In this document: piece by piece, positions 1 to 12,217 of the stretch
Layout of the letters: every line of letters begins with the position of its first letter
Numbering within the stretch: the first letter of the stretch is position 1
Origin: Arthrinium phaeospermum
Lineage: Eukaryota > Ascomycota > Sordariomycetes > Amphisphaeriales > Apiosporaceae
DNA length: 64,000 bases
Assembly: GCA_006503535.1 (NCBI GenBank)
Contig: QYRS01000007.1
Location: 1,612,001 to 1,676,000 of the forward strand
Direction of reading: 5' to 3'
Made by a program: the position numbers and the translations under genes
Notes under the pieces: model-generated
Told to the model about the DNA's origin: nothing
The model's input: the letters and a program-made list of their open reading frames with translations, nothing else
The model's database searches: none

Positions 1-265
1 CCAGCATGCCGACTACAACAGAAATGTATTAATAGAACCGCAGTCAGGCTGAGCCGTTAAGGCCAACGCTTTTCGACGGGTCTGCGTTGGTCCTTCTGAC
101 AAGACATATACCACCAATGTACCAAAAGATCCATCAGTTTGGCCCAGCGGTACATTCAATCAGTCTGCGATAAAATGGGACACATCAAAATCGTGATGAC
201 TTCTCCAGTACCTTCCCAACGGAGCCAGCGAGTGCCCTACGATTAGTGGGAAGAACAAAAGCTTA

Positions 266-296
266 TGTCGTGTCGTGTCGTGTCGTGTCGTGTCGT
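266..296. repeat. TGTCG pentanucleotide microsatellite, six units
   Basis: Six perfect head-to-tail copies of TGTCG, visible directly in the sequence. It lies in non-coding DNA 1.5 kb upstream of the tyrosinase gene. No function is implied; it is a candidate length-polymorphic marker. Confidence 0.95.
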
Positions 297-1699
297 TGGG
301 GCTTACAGTAAGTAGGTTGTTTGATCGAAGAAAAAAACCAAAACAGAAAAAACAAACAAGGCCAGTATCAGACGAACTCGTTTGGCGTGGCTTTGTAACT
401 GGGTTCATCGCTGTCTTCGGATTTATAGCCTTTGCTTGGTTCTTGATTGGATCTCCAACGGAGCGTTGCAGTTTACTGACATGGCACCAGTATGCTGTTC
501 CCTTGACTCTTGCGGTCAACTAGGAACTGCGCAACCGGCCAGCCAGCATTGCTAGCCAGCCGATAATGAGAAAGGCTGGTCGTTTACTTTAGCTGCATGT
601 GTGCAGTTCGGAATTATCGCCGTGTGCAAGTTTGATAGCAGTGCCGGATTTGGAGAAGCGGTTTGGTCTCCCCAACTTCCCCCCAATAAGTCCATGGTCG
701 GATGACTACTGGCCTGATGGCAGCTGCACTGCAATCAGTCGTTGGCGGAAGTGCAGGTGCAGACCGTCGGTCTTATTGTCCTCCGAATCCTCTCACTTCC
801 AGCATCCAGTCTTTTTCCGGCAGGATGTGGCTGTGTGTCAGTCAATTGGACCCTTTTGCAGCCCAAAACAAGCAACTTATGGGGGGACGAGTAATTGAGA
901 ATCCATGGGTGCGTCGAGTAGCAATTTAACTTTGACGGCTGGCACTGACTCAACGAGCGAAAATCCCATGCCCACCCCCTGCTCGCTGCAGATGTACTCT
1001 CGTGTCGACTGGCCCATACGCCATACATGCTTTGATTGTTTCTTCTTGTTATTTTTGGCCGGCTCTGGCATCTGGTATCTGGCCATCTGGCCATCTACGC
1101 CCAATTCCCGAACGGTCGGCAAAGGGGTCCCAGTGGTCAGCCGACTGCTTTGATCAATTGCATGTTGATGTGCTCACTTGGCCGTACGCGCCTGGTACCT
1201 GCTCTCCAAAGCTTCGTCCACCGTTCGGTAGCTTCTCTCGAACGCATCTACCGTCCGGGCATGGGTGCTATTAGCAGGCTTCAATAGATTCCCGCCCTAC
1301 CATGGTCCATTAGGACATCATCTGCCATCTCAATTCGATCAGGCGTTGTGTCGTATTTTGCCAGCTCGGCAGTGGATATGCTGAGATAATGGCCGTTCGT
1401 GTTATCCCTTCTGGCTTCTGGCGCCCCTCAGGCCCCGTTGCTGATCCCAGAACCCTAGCACGCTACCGCCGCCTCATTCGTGCTTGCCATGCAGCCCCTC
1501 CCCACATGGGCCATGCCCGTTTCGACGCCGCTTGGCCCAGTACACTCCTCGTCCAATTTCCGGTATGCCACCTGCTATTCAGGAACCAGCCCAGGAACCA
1601 CAGACGGTGGGGAGAAGGCAGAGCCAAGAGATGATATACCCCAGTCCATGACGATCGGCCCCCTTTCAGGCTATGGGGACCACCCTGCTATGGTCTTCT

Positions 1700-1705
1700 T
1701 ATAAA
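1700..1705 (+). promoter_or_regulatory. Putative TATA box of the tyrosinase gene
   Basis: TATAAA in the context CTTATAAAGGCC, about 160 bp before the ATG at 1866. Position and orientation fit a fungal core promoter with a leader of roughly 100-130 nt. This is inferred from sequence only. Confidence 0.5.
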
Positions 1706-1865
1706 GGCCTTCCTCCAGAGATGATCCCTAGTCGATTCCATCCTGTCGCCAACCACCAGTTTCCCACCACTCGTCATTCATTAGACCATATCTTCTTCTA
1801 GTCATTCATTTATCTAGGCTCAACAGTCTAGACTTCAGAAAGAAGATCAAAAATCACCGGTGACC

Positions 1866-3122
1866 ATGCGTTTCTCTTTAGCCGCCCAGGCCCTCGTCGG
1901 TGCCTCCATGGCCCTGGCCGCTCCCACCACCTTCAGCTTGGAGGACCTTGGCGACAGAATCGAGCATGGAATCAACAAGCTCATCAAGGAGCTTGCCCGC
2001 CCTCTGCAGCTCCACGAGACCCCGGCTGCTCACACCATCACCCTGGCCGAGTTCAAGATGATGGACCAGAACGGCACCTTCTTCCACCACGGCAAGAACG
2101 AGCCCAAGCCGCCCAAGCAGGATTCTCTCAGCCAGATCTCCAACGCAAAGGTTGCGCACCAGGGCGCCCCTCCGTTCCAGTCCAAGTTTGCCTCGCCCGA
2201 GTCTGCCAAGTCGTGCGCCGCAAACCCCAACCTGCGCTTCGAGTGGCGCAACTACTCGCCCTCGGACCGTACCGCCCTCGTCGACGGAATCAAGTGCCTG
2301 ATGGACAAGCCCCCGTCCGGCAAATTCCCGCCGGCCCAGAACCGATACGAGGATCTGGTCCGCATCCACCAGCAGTACTCTCCTAACATCCACCAGAACA
2401 ACAAGTTCCTTATCTGGCACCGTTACTTCCTCTGGACCTTTGAGCAGATGCTCCGCGAGGAGTGCAACTTCAACCGCGCCTTCGTCTTCTGGGACGAGAA
2501 GAAGGATGCCGGCCACTTCGCCGAATTCGACATGTTCACGCCCGACTACTTTGGCAGCCTGCCCGGTCCCACTGACGGTGCCGGCACGTGCATTCGCGAT
2601 GGCGTAAGTTGATCAGATAATTCTCCGGATATACATGGATACGCGCAAGAAGACTAACCGATTTACCAGGCCTTCGCCAACACCACCCTCCACGTCGGCC
2701 CCGGCACTGGCAACACCGACCACTGCTTGTCTCGTGCTGTTGATGAGACCGCCACCGCCAACTGTGACCAGACCTTCGAGGACTACTGCCTGTCCAAGGA
2801 GACCTACCCTGAGTTCGAGAGCTGCTGGGAGTATGGCCCTCACGGCTACGGCCACAACGGTGTCGGCTCTGTTATGGGTGATGTCCTCGGCTCCGTCGGT
2901 GACCCCGCCTTCTGGATGCACCACTCCTACATCGACCGTGTCTTCCGCGTCTGGCAGAACGTTGACGAGAAGCGCCGCACCACCATCAGCGGAACCATCG
3001 CTGACGGCTCCCCTCTTACTCTCGACACCCCGGTCGTCATGGGCGGTATCCGCCCTGACGTCAAGGTCGGCGACGTCCTCGACACCCTGAACGGTGTTAT
3101 GTGCTACAAGTACGAGTACTAA
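1866..3122 (+). CDS. Secreted short-form tyrosinase (type-3 copper polyphenol oxidase)
   Basis: Two exons, 1866-2603 and 2670-3122; the intron 2604-2669 has GTAAGT, an internal CTAAC branch site and CCAG. The product is 396 aa. A cleavable signal peptide (about residues 1-19, ending ALAA) indicates secretion. The CuA site shows H168, H176 and H185 (IWHRYFLWTFE); the CuB site shows H304 and H308 in the HGYGHNG segment and H331 in DPAFWMHHSYIDR. Family members oxidise phenols and catechols to quinones (melanin-type or detoxifying chemistry) using a dinuclear copper centre. There is no C-terminal tyrosinase shielding domain, so this is the short fungal type. The frame is clean. The ATG at 1866 starts the signal peptide and has a favourable context. 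It is the only gene in its neighbourhood, with the Nramp gene facing it 2.5 kb away. Confidence 0.93.
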
Positions 3123-5652
3123 GGGCTAGGCTAGACTAGACCCCCTGGGCGTTGGTGGGAGGTGTAATTAGGTTCTGGAGAGATTTTGTATATATTCGAG
3201 AAAGAGAGAGGGGAGAGAGGAGAGAGGTTGATGTGGGGCAAGCGGTGTACGCTCCCGAGGGCGTTCACGGGCTCTTGTTCACTCTGGTTTTGCGTCGGAC
3301 GGATAAAGCTTGCCTCGGCGGCCTACGCGGTTTGGATATACCCCCTTCGTTACGATCCTTTGAACAAAGATTTTATTCTTCTGTATTTACCACTACATGT
3401 AATCTGTATACCCTACAATTCACACAGCATTCGAAGCAATGCTACGATCCTCCGCATTTCTCACCCTATCTTTTGTAATTCATAATACTGAGAGCGACGT
3501 GGCTCTGGCACGTGGGCGGTACATGGCAAGGCTGGTCACCTTTGGTGCCTCATATTGGGGCTGCTGCTTTCGAATATTTTTCTTATTGTTCCATTTGTCT
3601 TCACATATATAATTATACGAGATAATGAGATATCAACATATCAATTGCATTGGAACGCAGTCATTGGTCATGTATGCCATGAGACAGATTGACAGAAGGG
3701 AGTAAATGGCTTCCCTCAGCGAAAGACAGCGTATCCGGGAAAAGAAACTAGACGTGGAGGACGGGAAAATTAAGACCGGCTCTGCAGTGCCGTGTGGGTG
3801 GGCAGTAGTCAGGCACTCTTGCTTTTCTTGGATGGGGACGGACGCGGGCGCGCGGACGCACATACATTAGCAGGCACGGGTACCTGTCACTGTCTCGAGT
3901 TCTGCCGGTGCAGGGATGGGATGCCCCGAAACGCAAGCCTGGTAGCCAGAGAGGAGGTCGAATGAAAAGCTGACAAACTGCGACAAGCTTTTCCGCTGGG
4001 AGACCCACACCCACTAACCTAGCTAGCGGGAACCACACTCTCTTTTTAGTCTCCTCCTTTCACAAGCAAGGTGAAAAGAAAGTGAAAGCCACCATCAGAG
4101 CTTCCCTTTTCGGCTGTCGGCCACCCCACGCAGCCCCTGAGTTCCCGGGCTGCGAAAGTAGGCCAAGCTTTGCGCCACGCGGCCAATTCGGCCGCTTGGC
4201 AAATCAACAAACGAAGGGTTCTTTCTTCTGGTAGCGACCGGTTGAGGGGAGAGGGGGAGGGACGTCGTTCGTCCGAGCTCGGTGAGTTTCACGATATGTC
4301 TTGGGATACTACAGTACGTTGTATACGACGTGGGAGTGTTGGTCATGTGTGTGTGCCCAGGGTATGTACATATGTACGTACGGAAGCACCAGCAAGCACG
4401 CCTTCGGAATTGCGCTCTAGCCCTAGACTGGACACCCACTCACCCACTCCAGTCTCCGGGTTTGCGAATACCTACATAGGAGCTCACCGGCTGGGGTGAG
4501 ACGTTCACCTTGGTGTCAATTGAGGTGTAAGACTTGCCGTACTGCCGGTAGAAAAGGGGTCCCCTGATGACAATTGGTACAGCACGTACAGCAGCAGGGA
4601 GAAAAGGCGGCCCATGCCGGACTTACACGCATAGATCGGCAATCCAGGTCTGCACCTCGTCATCAAAGGGAAACCCATAGCGCTACCCTACAGTCAGTAT
4701 TGATTTGCAGGCCAGCTACAATTTGATATCTGCGGGAAATCTACCTACATTATCAAACTAGTTGCATAGGCCAGCAGCCTGGTCAGTGAGGGGATGTGTA
4801 GTTGGCTATTGATAGACTAGGAGAACTGGCGATGGAATACCTAGCCGGCGGACGGAATTGACATCAATTTCAAGACCTGTAAGACGTGAAAGAAGAAGAA
4901 AGAAAAACCTGGAGCGGCGAGATTGCCAAAATTCTATCAAGTAAGTGCTATTATACCACGATCTTCAACCAATGGCGGGGATGAAAAACAAGCATCGAAG
5001 GTTTATTCCAAGTGGAACATGAAGTCTGGCTAATCACTCCCTCTCTGCCTGTTCGCTTGGACATGTTCAGAGTCGTACTGAGAATAACACGTGCATATGT
5101 GTATATGTGCCGCATGTAGAAGCAATCCTCTGCGTAGTCGTCTAGAAAGGTTTCACTATGTATATTATGATCAACAGACCCAGCCCGTTTCCTGCCAATC
5201 TGTCTGTCTCAAGCCGTTTGCAGGGTCTGAACCAGGACGGACGACTTACATCTCTCGGGCGCCGAGACACGCAAGCAGGCCGTGCTGGATTTGAGATGAC
5301 AATTACAACACCAGCAACACCAGCATCCCAAACACCCCGCCCGCGATGGTATTCTCACGATATCAAACTTGGAGTTGTTCACTAAGATCTACCTCGCTGG
5401 ACACCCCTTTTGCAAGATTTGACCCACCCGCCGTTTTATTGAGCAGGCAGTCTTCAACTAATGCGAACATCACCTCCTAATTTTTTGCGATTCCCCAGGT
5501 GTCCCCCTTTTGAGAGACAAACGGCTTGATGTCACCGACATGGGGGACCCTTCATATATGCCTTTCGGAACGTACAAGCACGCGATATATCCGGCGATCT
5601 CGAAATCTTGTTCTAAGCTCATGCCCGGAAATACGGAACTAACTGTTGTCAC
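3123..5652. other. Intergenic region between convergent tyrosinase and Nramp genes
   Basis: No supported gene. The first 150 bp after the tyrosinase stop contain a purine GA-rich tract (about 3198-3230) and probably the 3' UTR. The rest is mixed-composition sequence with short overlapping frames on both strands and no recognisable motif. Confidence 0.6.
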
Positions 5653-7744
5653 TCAGTTCGCGCCGACGCCGAGCAAGACCAGGTTGGCCACATTCATGAC
5701 GGCCATGATCAACCAGATCAGGACGGCCAGGATGCAAACCCACCAGTCGTTGGCCAGCTTGACCACCGACCCAACGACCCGCTGGTCCGTCGCCCGCTCC
5801 TCGTCGTCCTCCTCTCCCGACGATGCCTGCTGCAGCCCCCGGCGGCTCCGCGAAGACGCGTAGGCCGAAGCCAGGTTGCCCTGGCTGTCCTCGCGCTCGA
5901 ACCGGGCCGCGCCGGCCCGCACCGTCATGTACTTGTTGAAGCAGGTGAACCAGATGAGCGGGGCCGTGACGAAGGGCAGCACGATGCTCAGCGCCACCTG
6001 GCTGCCCGTGAGGGCGTCGTTGAGCTTCTCGCGGCCCGCGGCGCCGGCGATGATGATGCTCGGCGTGATGCTGATGCTGCGCGTGATGAGGCGCCGCAGC
6101 CACGGCTTCATGCGCCACTTGAGCGCGCCCTCGCTCACCATCTGGCCCGAGATGGTGCACACGATGCCCGCCGAGACGCCCGAGAAGAGCAGCGCCAGCG
6201 CGAACACGGTGCCCGCCCCGGGGCTGATGCTCGCCGACAGCAGCTGGTGGATCCCGAAGATGTCGGCGTCGAGCGCGTCCGGGTTCTGGTACAGGCTCGC
6301 GCCCGCGACGATGAGGATCGCGCTGTTGACGAACAGCGCAAAGGTGAAGAGCGAGATGGCGCACTCGGCGTACGAGTACTTCAGCGAGTGCTGGATCGCC
6401 TGGAGACTCGGTATATAGAATGTCTTGTCGCCCGTCTTCCCATCCTGCAAGCTGCTGGCCGCCGAGGCCGGTTCCGTGGGAAGCAGCCCGTTATTATTGT
6501 CGTATTCTCGCAAGCGGCTCTGCACGATCCCCGAGCCAAGGTAGAGAGAATGCGGCATGACGGTCGCGCCAAGAATGCCACATGCCTGATACAAGCCCTG
6601 CGAGTCGGTAATGCTGTTGTTTGGGAGAAAGCCTTTGAAAACCTCGCCGGGTGATGTGTCTTTGATGAGAGACAGCTGAACGCAAAAACAGATAACCACA
6701 GCCAGGACGAGCATCATCACAAAGAACTCGAAGCCTCGGAGACCCTTCATCGATCCTTGAGGGCGGTAGAAGATTAATATGATCATCACATCTATGATGG
6801 AGATGGCGCAGCCGCCCACGAGGGGCAGCTTCGGTATAAGCAAATTCAAGGCTATAGCTGTGCCGATGACCTGGTCGGTTGTCAGACAATATTGCTGGCG
6901 TCGGGCCCAAAAGGGGGAAAGCCTACCTCGGCGATATCAGTGGCGATGATGGCCGCTTCTGCCATGAAGTATAAAAAGTAGTTGAGCCATCGCGGGAGGT
7001 GTGCGCGACACGCCTCGGCGAGATTCAGCCCCGTGACAGTGCCCAGCTTAATAGACAGACTCTGTAGGAAGATGGCAAACAAGTTGCTCATCAGAATGAT
7101 GAAAAGCAACCGGAAGCGATATGAAGCTCCGGCCGCAATATCGGTGGCATAATTTCCAGGGTCGACTGGGAAATGGTTAGCTATAGTCCAATTCGGTGAA
7201 AGGAACGTGTAGACGGTTGAAATATGTATGAATGAATGCAGCCAGCTCTGCAACATGCAAAGCCCGCGACTTAGACATGAGGGTCTGGCTTACTGTACGC
7301 GACCGACACGAGGAAACCGGGTCCGACGAACTTGGAAAAAGTAACAAGTACGTGCTTGACCCGTCCTAGAGGACTCTTCCCGCTGCCGCTCTCAACTGGC
7401 AAACCTGGGGGAGGCGCGTTGCCGTTGTGAGGAGAGGAGTCCCGCGCCTGGGCGTCCGAAGACACTCGCCCAGGCGACTGGCCGGTGGCGCTATGCCGAC
7501 CGGCCAAGTTGCGTGCGCCGCCGTTCTGCTTGACCATATCGTCGGTTTCCGAGAGAGACGTCGCGGCCTGTGCAATGGATTGGCCCGTGTCGCTCACGAC
7601 CCGGGAGTCCGAGTCCCGCTGGGCGCGCGTGTTGACGATGCCGTTGAAGTCCTCGTTAGTCGTGAGGTCATTGGAGAAGGCGTTGGGGCTCTGGTTGTGG
7701 CCTTCGCCCTCGTAAGGCTCGTCTGTCCGCGAAGTCTTGTTCAT
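5653..7744 (-). CDS. Nramp-family divalent metal transporter (SMF-like)
   Basis: Three exons on the minus strand: 7294-7744, 6927-7165 and 5653-6870, giving 635 aa. Introns 7166-7293 and 6871-6926 have GT-AG ends and restore the frame exactly. The N-terminal ~140 residues are polar, serine/asparagine-rich and cytosolic. The metal-binding DPGN of TM1 follows at about 152-155, and the TM6 motif MPH sits at about 335-337; both are Nramp hallmarks. About eleven hydrophobic segments follow one another. The family moves Mn2+/Fe2+ with protons across the plasma membrane, vacuole or endosomes; yeast has SMF1-3, and the sequence does not decide between them. An in-frame ATG at 7774 would add 10 residues; I chose 7744 (MNKTSRTDEP). 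The C-terminal cytosolic region between the last two membrane segments is acidic and serine-rich. Confidence 0.92.
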
Positions 7745-9085
7745 GATGCACCGCGCAATACCGGAGAAGCGCAAGGGTCAAGTGGTGGTTCGATATATCC
7801 ATCCAAACTCGCGACTTCTCTGGTGGGTACAGTGCCAAGCCGACTCCTTTCTGGTTGCTGTGTTAGTAAATTGGCCCCGAGAGAATTTTCTATCTCAGCG
7901 TCGCTTTGGCGTGTTTTTCGCGACTTTTCCTCTCTAGTTAAATCCACCAAGAAACGGTTATTGCATTCCAGTATACGGACCAAAGCGAAGTAAGTAAAGA
8001 AAATGAGTAGCAATTTCTCAATTGCAAGGAGTTATCCTATATGTATAGCAGCACCTAAGCTTTACCAAGGGATCAGGGTGTCATCCGAAATATATGATTC
8101 GTCGCTGGATCTTTGGCAGGGCCCGGGGCTCGGCTTGGCGCAGAGGGACTCGTCGGAATTCCAGGCCTTTCAGCCGCTAAGGAATCCCCCACTACCCCAG
8201 AATCTGCAGCCCTGGGCTACGGTTTCCCCCGTAAGCTCATCCATGGCGGCGTACTTGACTGGGCGTCCGCCGTCGTCTCCCGTCACGCGACGATAACAAA
8301 CAGCCAACAGCCTCCCTCCGGACCGAGGTTACTTGTACAGTTATCTCTAGCTTTTCAATATATTTTTCTCTTTTTTTGTTTGCTACATAAATAGCCCGAT
8401 ATATCGTTCAAGCTTCAAACGTCAACGTCTGTATCCAGTATGGGATCAGCGTCTATCTCATTTGAAGTGCGTATTAGTCTTTGGGGGTGCATCAGTACAT
8501 CGGATGGGAATTCAAGTGAGAGCCATACCTAGATCCAACGCCGGTAGGCACTTGGGCGAAGTCAAGCAATCAGCCATGGCTGATTGCTTAAGCCACTCCC
8601 CCCTTTCTCTTCTACTCTTTCTAAGCGATGTTGGGACCTTGGGGATAGAGCATGTTCGCTGCCCAAGTCTGGTACCTTGAGCGCATTCTGCGAGTGTTGA
8701 ACCACGGTTTCTTGATTTGTTTTCTATCCGACCATTGCACTGCTGCCTATCTCCGTAGACCGTTGGAGCAAGTAGTCGTAATTACTAGTTAAGCTCCAAC
8801 CATAACATCGCGAGTTTTCCCCAAAACGCCGTGCGAAAGGATGTCCGCTCTGCACTCCACGACTCGCCGCTAACCTTGTGTGCCCCTAACCACTATTGTG
8901 TACTAGTCTTCTTCCCTCGTGACCACCTTTGCCTTGTTGTGCCTTGCACCACTATAAAGCGCACCGCGCCCGAGCCTGACTGTATGACCTGAAAATCGGG
9001 ACAACGAACACAGTCATCGTATTTGTGCCAATCATGAGACCAAGGCTGTTTGACGGGAGCTGGACGGAGCGCAACGAGGCTGCCC
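7745..9085. other. Promoter of the Nramp gene and 3' flank of OPI3
   Basis: Non-coding between two minus-strand genes. No protein-like frame is visible. It contains a perfect 26-bp palindrome (8564-8589), described separately. The part next to 7744 must carry the Nramp promoter. Confidence 0.6.
8564..8589. repeat. Perfect 26-bp palindrome
   Basis: The arm AAGCAATCAG is followed by CCATGG and then CTGATTGCTT, so all 26 bp are self-complementary with no loop. It lies about 820 bp upstream of the Nramp start and 500 bp past the OPI3 stop. A dimeric regulator site or a cruciform/RNA hairpin are both possible; neither is shown by the sequence. Confidence 0.9.
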
Positions 9086-9917
9086 TTACCGGGTCTTCTT
9101 GACCTCGCCCTTGCCGGCCAGGGCCCGCCGCCGCTCCCGCTTGGCGTAGATCTCGGCCGTGAAGGGGTTCTCGTAGGCGAGGGCGACCTTGTAGACGACG
9201 TAGACCCAGGCGGTGAGGAGGAGGCCGGCGGGCTTGCCGTAGAGCAGGGCGGTGCCGAGGAAGCTGCAGGTGGAGCCCCAGTACATGGGCGCGTCGGTGA
9301 CGCTGAAGGGGAAGCCCGTGACCATGGCGTCCATGAGGATGCCGAAGTAGTCGCCCAGGAAGGTGCCCGTGATGCCCAGGGCCCAGGTCGAGCTGACGAC
9401 GAGCACGTTGCCCGTCGCCAACAGGCCGTAGGCGAACCACTTGACCGCCGGCTCGTTGGCCAGGAGCGGGTGCGACGGCTGCGCCCGCAGCGCGCGCTCG
9501 TACAGGAAGTCGCGGAACAGGCCCAACGAGAAGATGGTGGCGGCGAGGGCGTAGCACGCGGTCTGGGCGTTGCCTCCAAACGCTTTGGTCAGGAAGCGGG
9601 TGCGGTACTCCCTCCGGGCCACGATGCTGAACGACGGGGGCAGTCGCCCTCGTGTTAGTAGTCACTTCATTTTCAATCCATCACAGATCTAGGTAGACAC
9701 GGGCGCTTATCTACACTCACTTCCAGAACAAAGGGTTGAAGGCGATGGCACAGGCCGAGACTGGAAAGGGCGCATGTTAGTATGTATATACTGCTAGGCC
9801 CAGCAGAATGGGAGCTCCATTCATGCAACGAACAGGCTCCGGGGCTTATGACGTACTAAGGAGACTCTGCTGGCTGAAGTCCACCAACTGGGCGGGTTCA
9901 ACTGTGACAGGCGCCAT
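9086..9917 (-). CDS. OPI3: Phosphatidyl-N-methylethanolamine N-methyltransferase (OPI3 type)
   Basis: Three exons on the minus strand: 9857-9917, 9721-9760 (a 40-nt microexon) and 9086-9626, together 213 aa. Introns 9761-9856 and 9627-9720 have canonical ends and restore the frame. The protein matches yeast Opi3 along its whole length (206 aa there): FNPLFWNIVARREY near the N-terminus, LGLFRDFLYERAL, the glycine-rich SAM-associated segment LGITGTFLGDYFGILMD, GFPFSVTDAPMYWGST, and a basic C-terminal tail after PFTAEIYAKRERRR. The family is an integral ER membrane enzyme that carries out the last SAM-dependent methylations from phosphatidylethanolamine to phosphatidylcholine. The frame is clean. 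The start at 9917 (MAPVTVEPAQ) is the only ATG compatible with exon 1. Confidence 0.95.
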
Positions 9918-10591
9918 GGTAGCAAACTGTTGTTCAAATGGTTGAAAGTTGGCTTTCAGTAAGAGATATGTCACGGCACGATTTTTTACCACGATTTAAA
10001 GGTAGCTTGGATGAAGGAGGTAACGTTTCCCAAACGAACAGAACTGGCAACTGTGTTTGTTCCTTCTCATGTGAGTGTGGGAGGGAAGCCGAGCTTGTCT
10101 TTTGTTCCCCTGTGGGAGAGCCCCATAGCGTCATTCCGCATTCAACGCCCCTCCCCCATAGCGACCAACCCCAACCCCTCGCTACCAAGGCTTACATCGG
10201 TTAAGTTGCCCGAAGCATGGCTATTGAGCCGGTGGGCTTCGGCATACAGCACTCATTCAGTTGGAAGTGTCGCACATCTTGCAATGTAGCCAACATCCGC
10301 CAATAGAGTCTTCTGAAGCAGACCAAACCACCGAACAAGACTGGGTGTGCTCTTCATTACGAGTTCACGACAAGTCCATTGCAAGAGCATTGCAAGCCCG
10401 GTACTACTACCAGTCTTCGAGAAAACACCATCTCAGAATTCATCGATTTATAGTATGCTAATGGGATCTCTACAGGAAGAAATCCCGGGTATTCTGCTCG
10501 CCAATTCGCCATGCCCAGTCAAACAAATAAAAGAGTAAAAGTACGTATCCATCATGCTCCCTAGTAAAATAACGTCGCACAGTCGCCAAGG
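9918..10591. other. Intergenic region, OPI3 promoter and RXT2 3' flank
   Basis: Both flanking genes run on the minus strand. No protein-like frame is visible. I see no clear inositol/choline-responsive element by eye. Confidence 0.55.
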
Positions 10592-12217
10592 CTACCTCCG
10601 TGTTCTCGTCTTCTTGGTCGGTTGTGTGGTATCCTCCTCCTCCTCGTCTTGGCCCTTTTTGAGGTCTTCGTCGAGACCCCACTCCTCTTTGTCGTACCAA
10701 TCCTCACCGTCCGACATGTCGCGGTTGGGCCCGGCATGTGCCTCATACTTTGACCACTGGAAAACGGTTTTCCTTAGCCTATCGGCACGGAGGAGGCCTT
10801 CATATAACCGCTTTGCGCCCCGGCATACTTCTTCCTGCTTTTGCACCCATAGCTGCAGAAGCCGCCGCACATCATCCGCCTCGGCCTCTGGTATGCCCAG
10901 GTCTCGATCAGGGTGGGCTGAACGGGGCGCAATGAAAATGGGATGAATAAACATTTCATCAAGCCCATCCGACGTCGTCGAGGTCGTGCTCTCAGCCATC
11001 CGATTTGCATCCTTCCCATTGAGCAGAGCTTTCTGGAGAAGGTTGCCATTATTGGAATCGCCATTCGTCACAGCTCCGCCTCGAGTATCCGACATCTTGG
11101 AGTCTGGCCTTGAGGCCCCGCCTTCTCCTTGCTGCGAAATGCCCGTAGGCGGCCGGGAGTCTTCGTCTATTTCTGGTGACCTTTTGAATTCCCACCATCT
11201 TCATCAGTGTCCTTGTTACCGTTGGTTTTGGGGTCGAGAGGACCGTCCGCATCCACCATTGAAGTATCAGCATCGGCATCGCTGTCCTCGTTGCGCGAGC
11301 CCATGCCGTCTTTATTCGCGGACGGCGCCTCTTCACCTGCCGAAGGCTGTCCATTTCCACCTAGCGCCCTCTCCAGCATTAGGTGAGCAGCCTCGGAAGA
11401 TGCTGAAGCTTTAGACAGGCCATTGGTGAGGTAGTCATCGCGATACATGTCGAGATCATTGGGCCCGATCATGAGCTCACAGGGAACCCATACGTGGTCG
11501 CCAGTGAGTTTGGTAAGGAGGTGTTTCACTTTCCAGAGCGCTGCATTTTCCTTGTGCATAATGTTGCAAGCTTGCGTTGTGAGATCGGTTAACGTCTTAG
11601 AAGTGTAAGGGCGGGCGAGTGTCGGGTGTGATGAGAGGTCGGTCACTGAGGTTAGAGGTGCGAGTATAGCTGTGAGGGCCGACGTTAGCGACGCGCTGGT
11701 AGCACGAGGGGATCCAGGTCGACGAACTCTCTAGCCTTACGCTGGCATAAGGATTGAATTGAAACGACGAGGTCATTATTTCCTGCATTCGCTCTTCGTA
11801 ATCTTCGTCGTCGCTTTCAGGCTCGTAGCCTTCTTCGTCGACCAAGGGTGGGTTTCGGTTAATGATTGCCCTTTCGTAGCCGCCATGGTTGACAATCTAG
11901 AAGTAGGCGATTAGAGGAATGCGACGATGCCGGACGCCTGTCAGGTACATACCTCTCTGTAAACTTCGGGGCCGGATGGGGGCGCGAGTTGCCCTTCGTG
12001 GACAAATCTAGCACGCTTCTTTAATTTCTGGCCTCGGTTCCCATGGTGGTCAATTTCTTCGTCGGAGTCGGATTCTGAAAAGAGCACCGGGCGCATTAGC
12101 TGCTGGCTCGCAAAAAAGTATTGATTCGGAACACTCTTTACCATATGCTTTCCGCTTAATCGCTTTCTTCATCGCTATCACGGTCTCGGCGAAGAGAACC
12201 TGCTGGGAGGAAGCCAT
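10592..12217 (-). CDS. RXT2: Rxt2-like subunit of the Rpd3L histone deacetylase complex
   Basis: Five exons on the minus strand: 12142-12217, 11953-12074, 11728-11896, 11220-11669 and 10592-11172, 465 aa. All four introns (67, 56, 58 and 47 nt) keep the frame, and three have clear CTAAY branch sites. The N-terminal third carries the conserved Rxt2_N block: SDSDEEIDHHGNRG, a basic KLKKRARFVHEGQ stretch, APPSGPEVYRE, EEGYEPESDDEDYEERMQE and later MHKENAALWKVKHLL with VPCELMIGPNDLD. The middle is low-complexity and acidic. A second conserved block follows (HPDRDLGIPEAEADDVRRLL to FQWSKYEAHAG), then an acidic tail and a basic end. Family members belong to the large Rpd3 corepressor in the nucleus. 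The exon 3 donor is GTTCGT, less usual but needed for the frame. The gene is divergent from the TRAPPC11-like gene. Confidence 0.85.

Larger units (their letters stand above)
1..1865. other. Intergenic region and promoter of the first tyrosinase
   Basis: No open frame here resembles a protein; short frames lack family motifs and overlap on both strands. The far left holds a TGTCG pentanucleotide microsatellite (266-296). A TATAAA box at about 1700-1705 lies 160 bp before the tyrosinase ATG at 1866, and the sequence between is pyrimidine/ACC-rich, as expected for a fungal 5' leader. Confidence 0.6.

Noticed and set aside
1878..2516. A 212-codon open frame antisense to the tyrosinase
   Set aside because: Shadow of the GC-rich coding strand; no family motif and wrong codon character, while the sense frame has copper-site motifs and a signal peptide.
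9050..9658. A 202-codon plus-strand frame over OPI3
   Set aside because: Antisense shadow; the minus strand matches Opi3 end to end.
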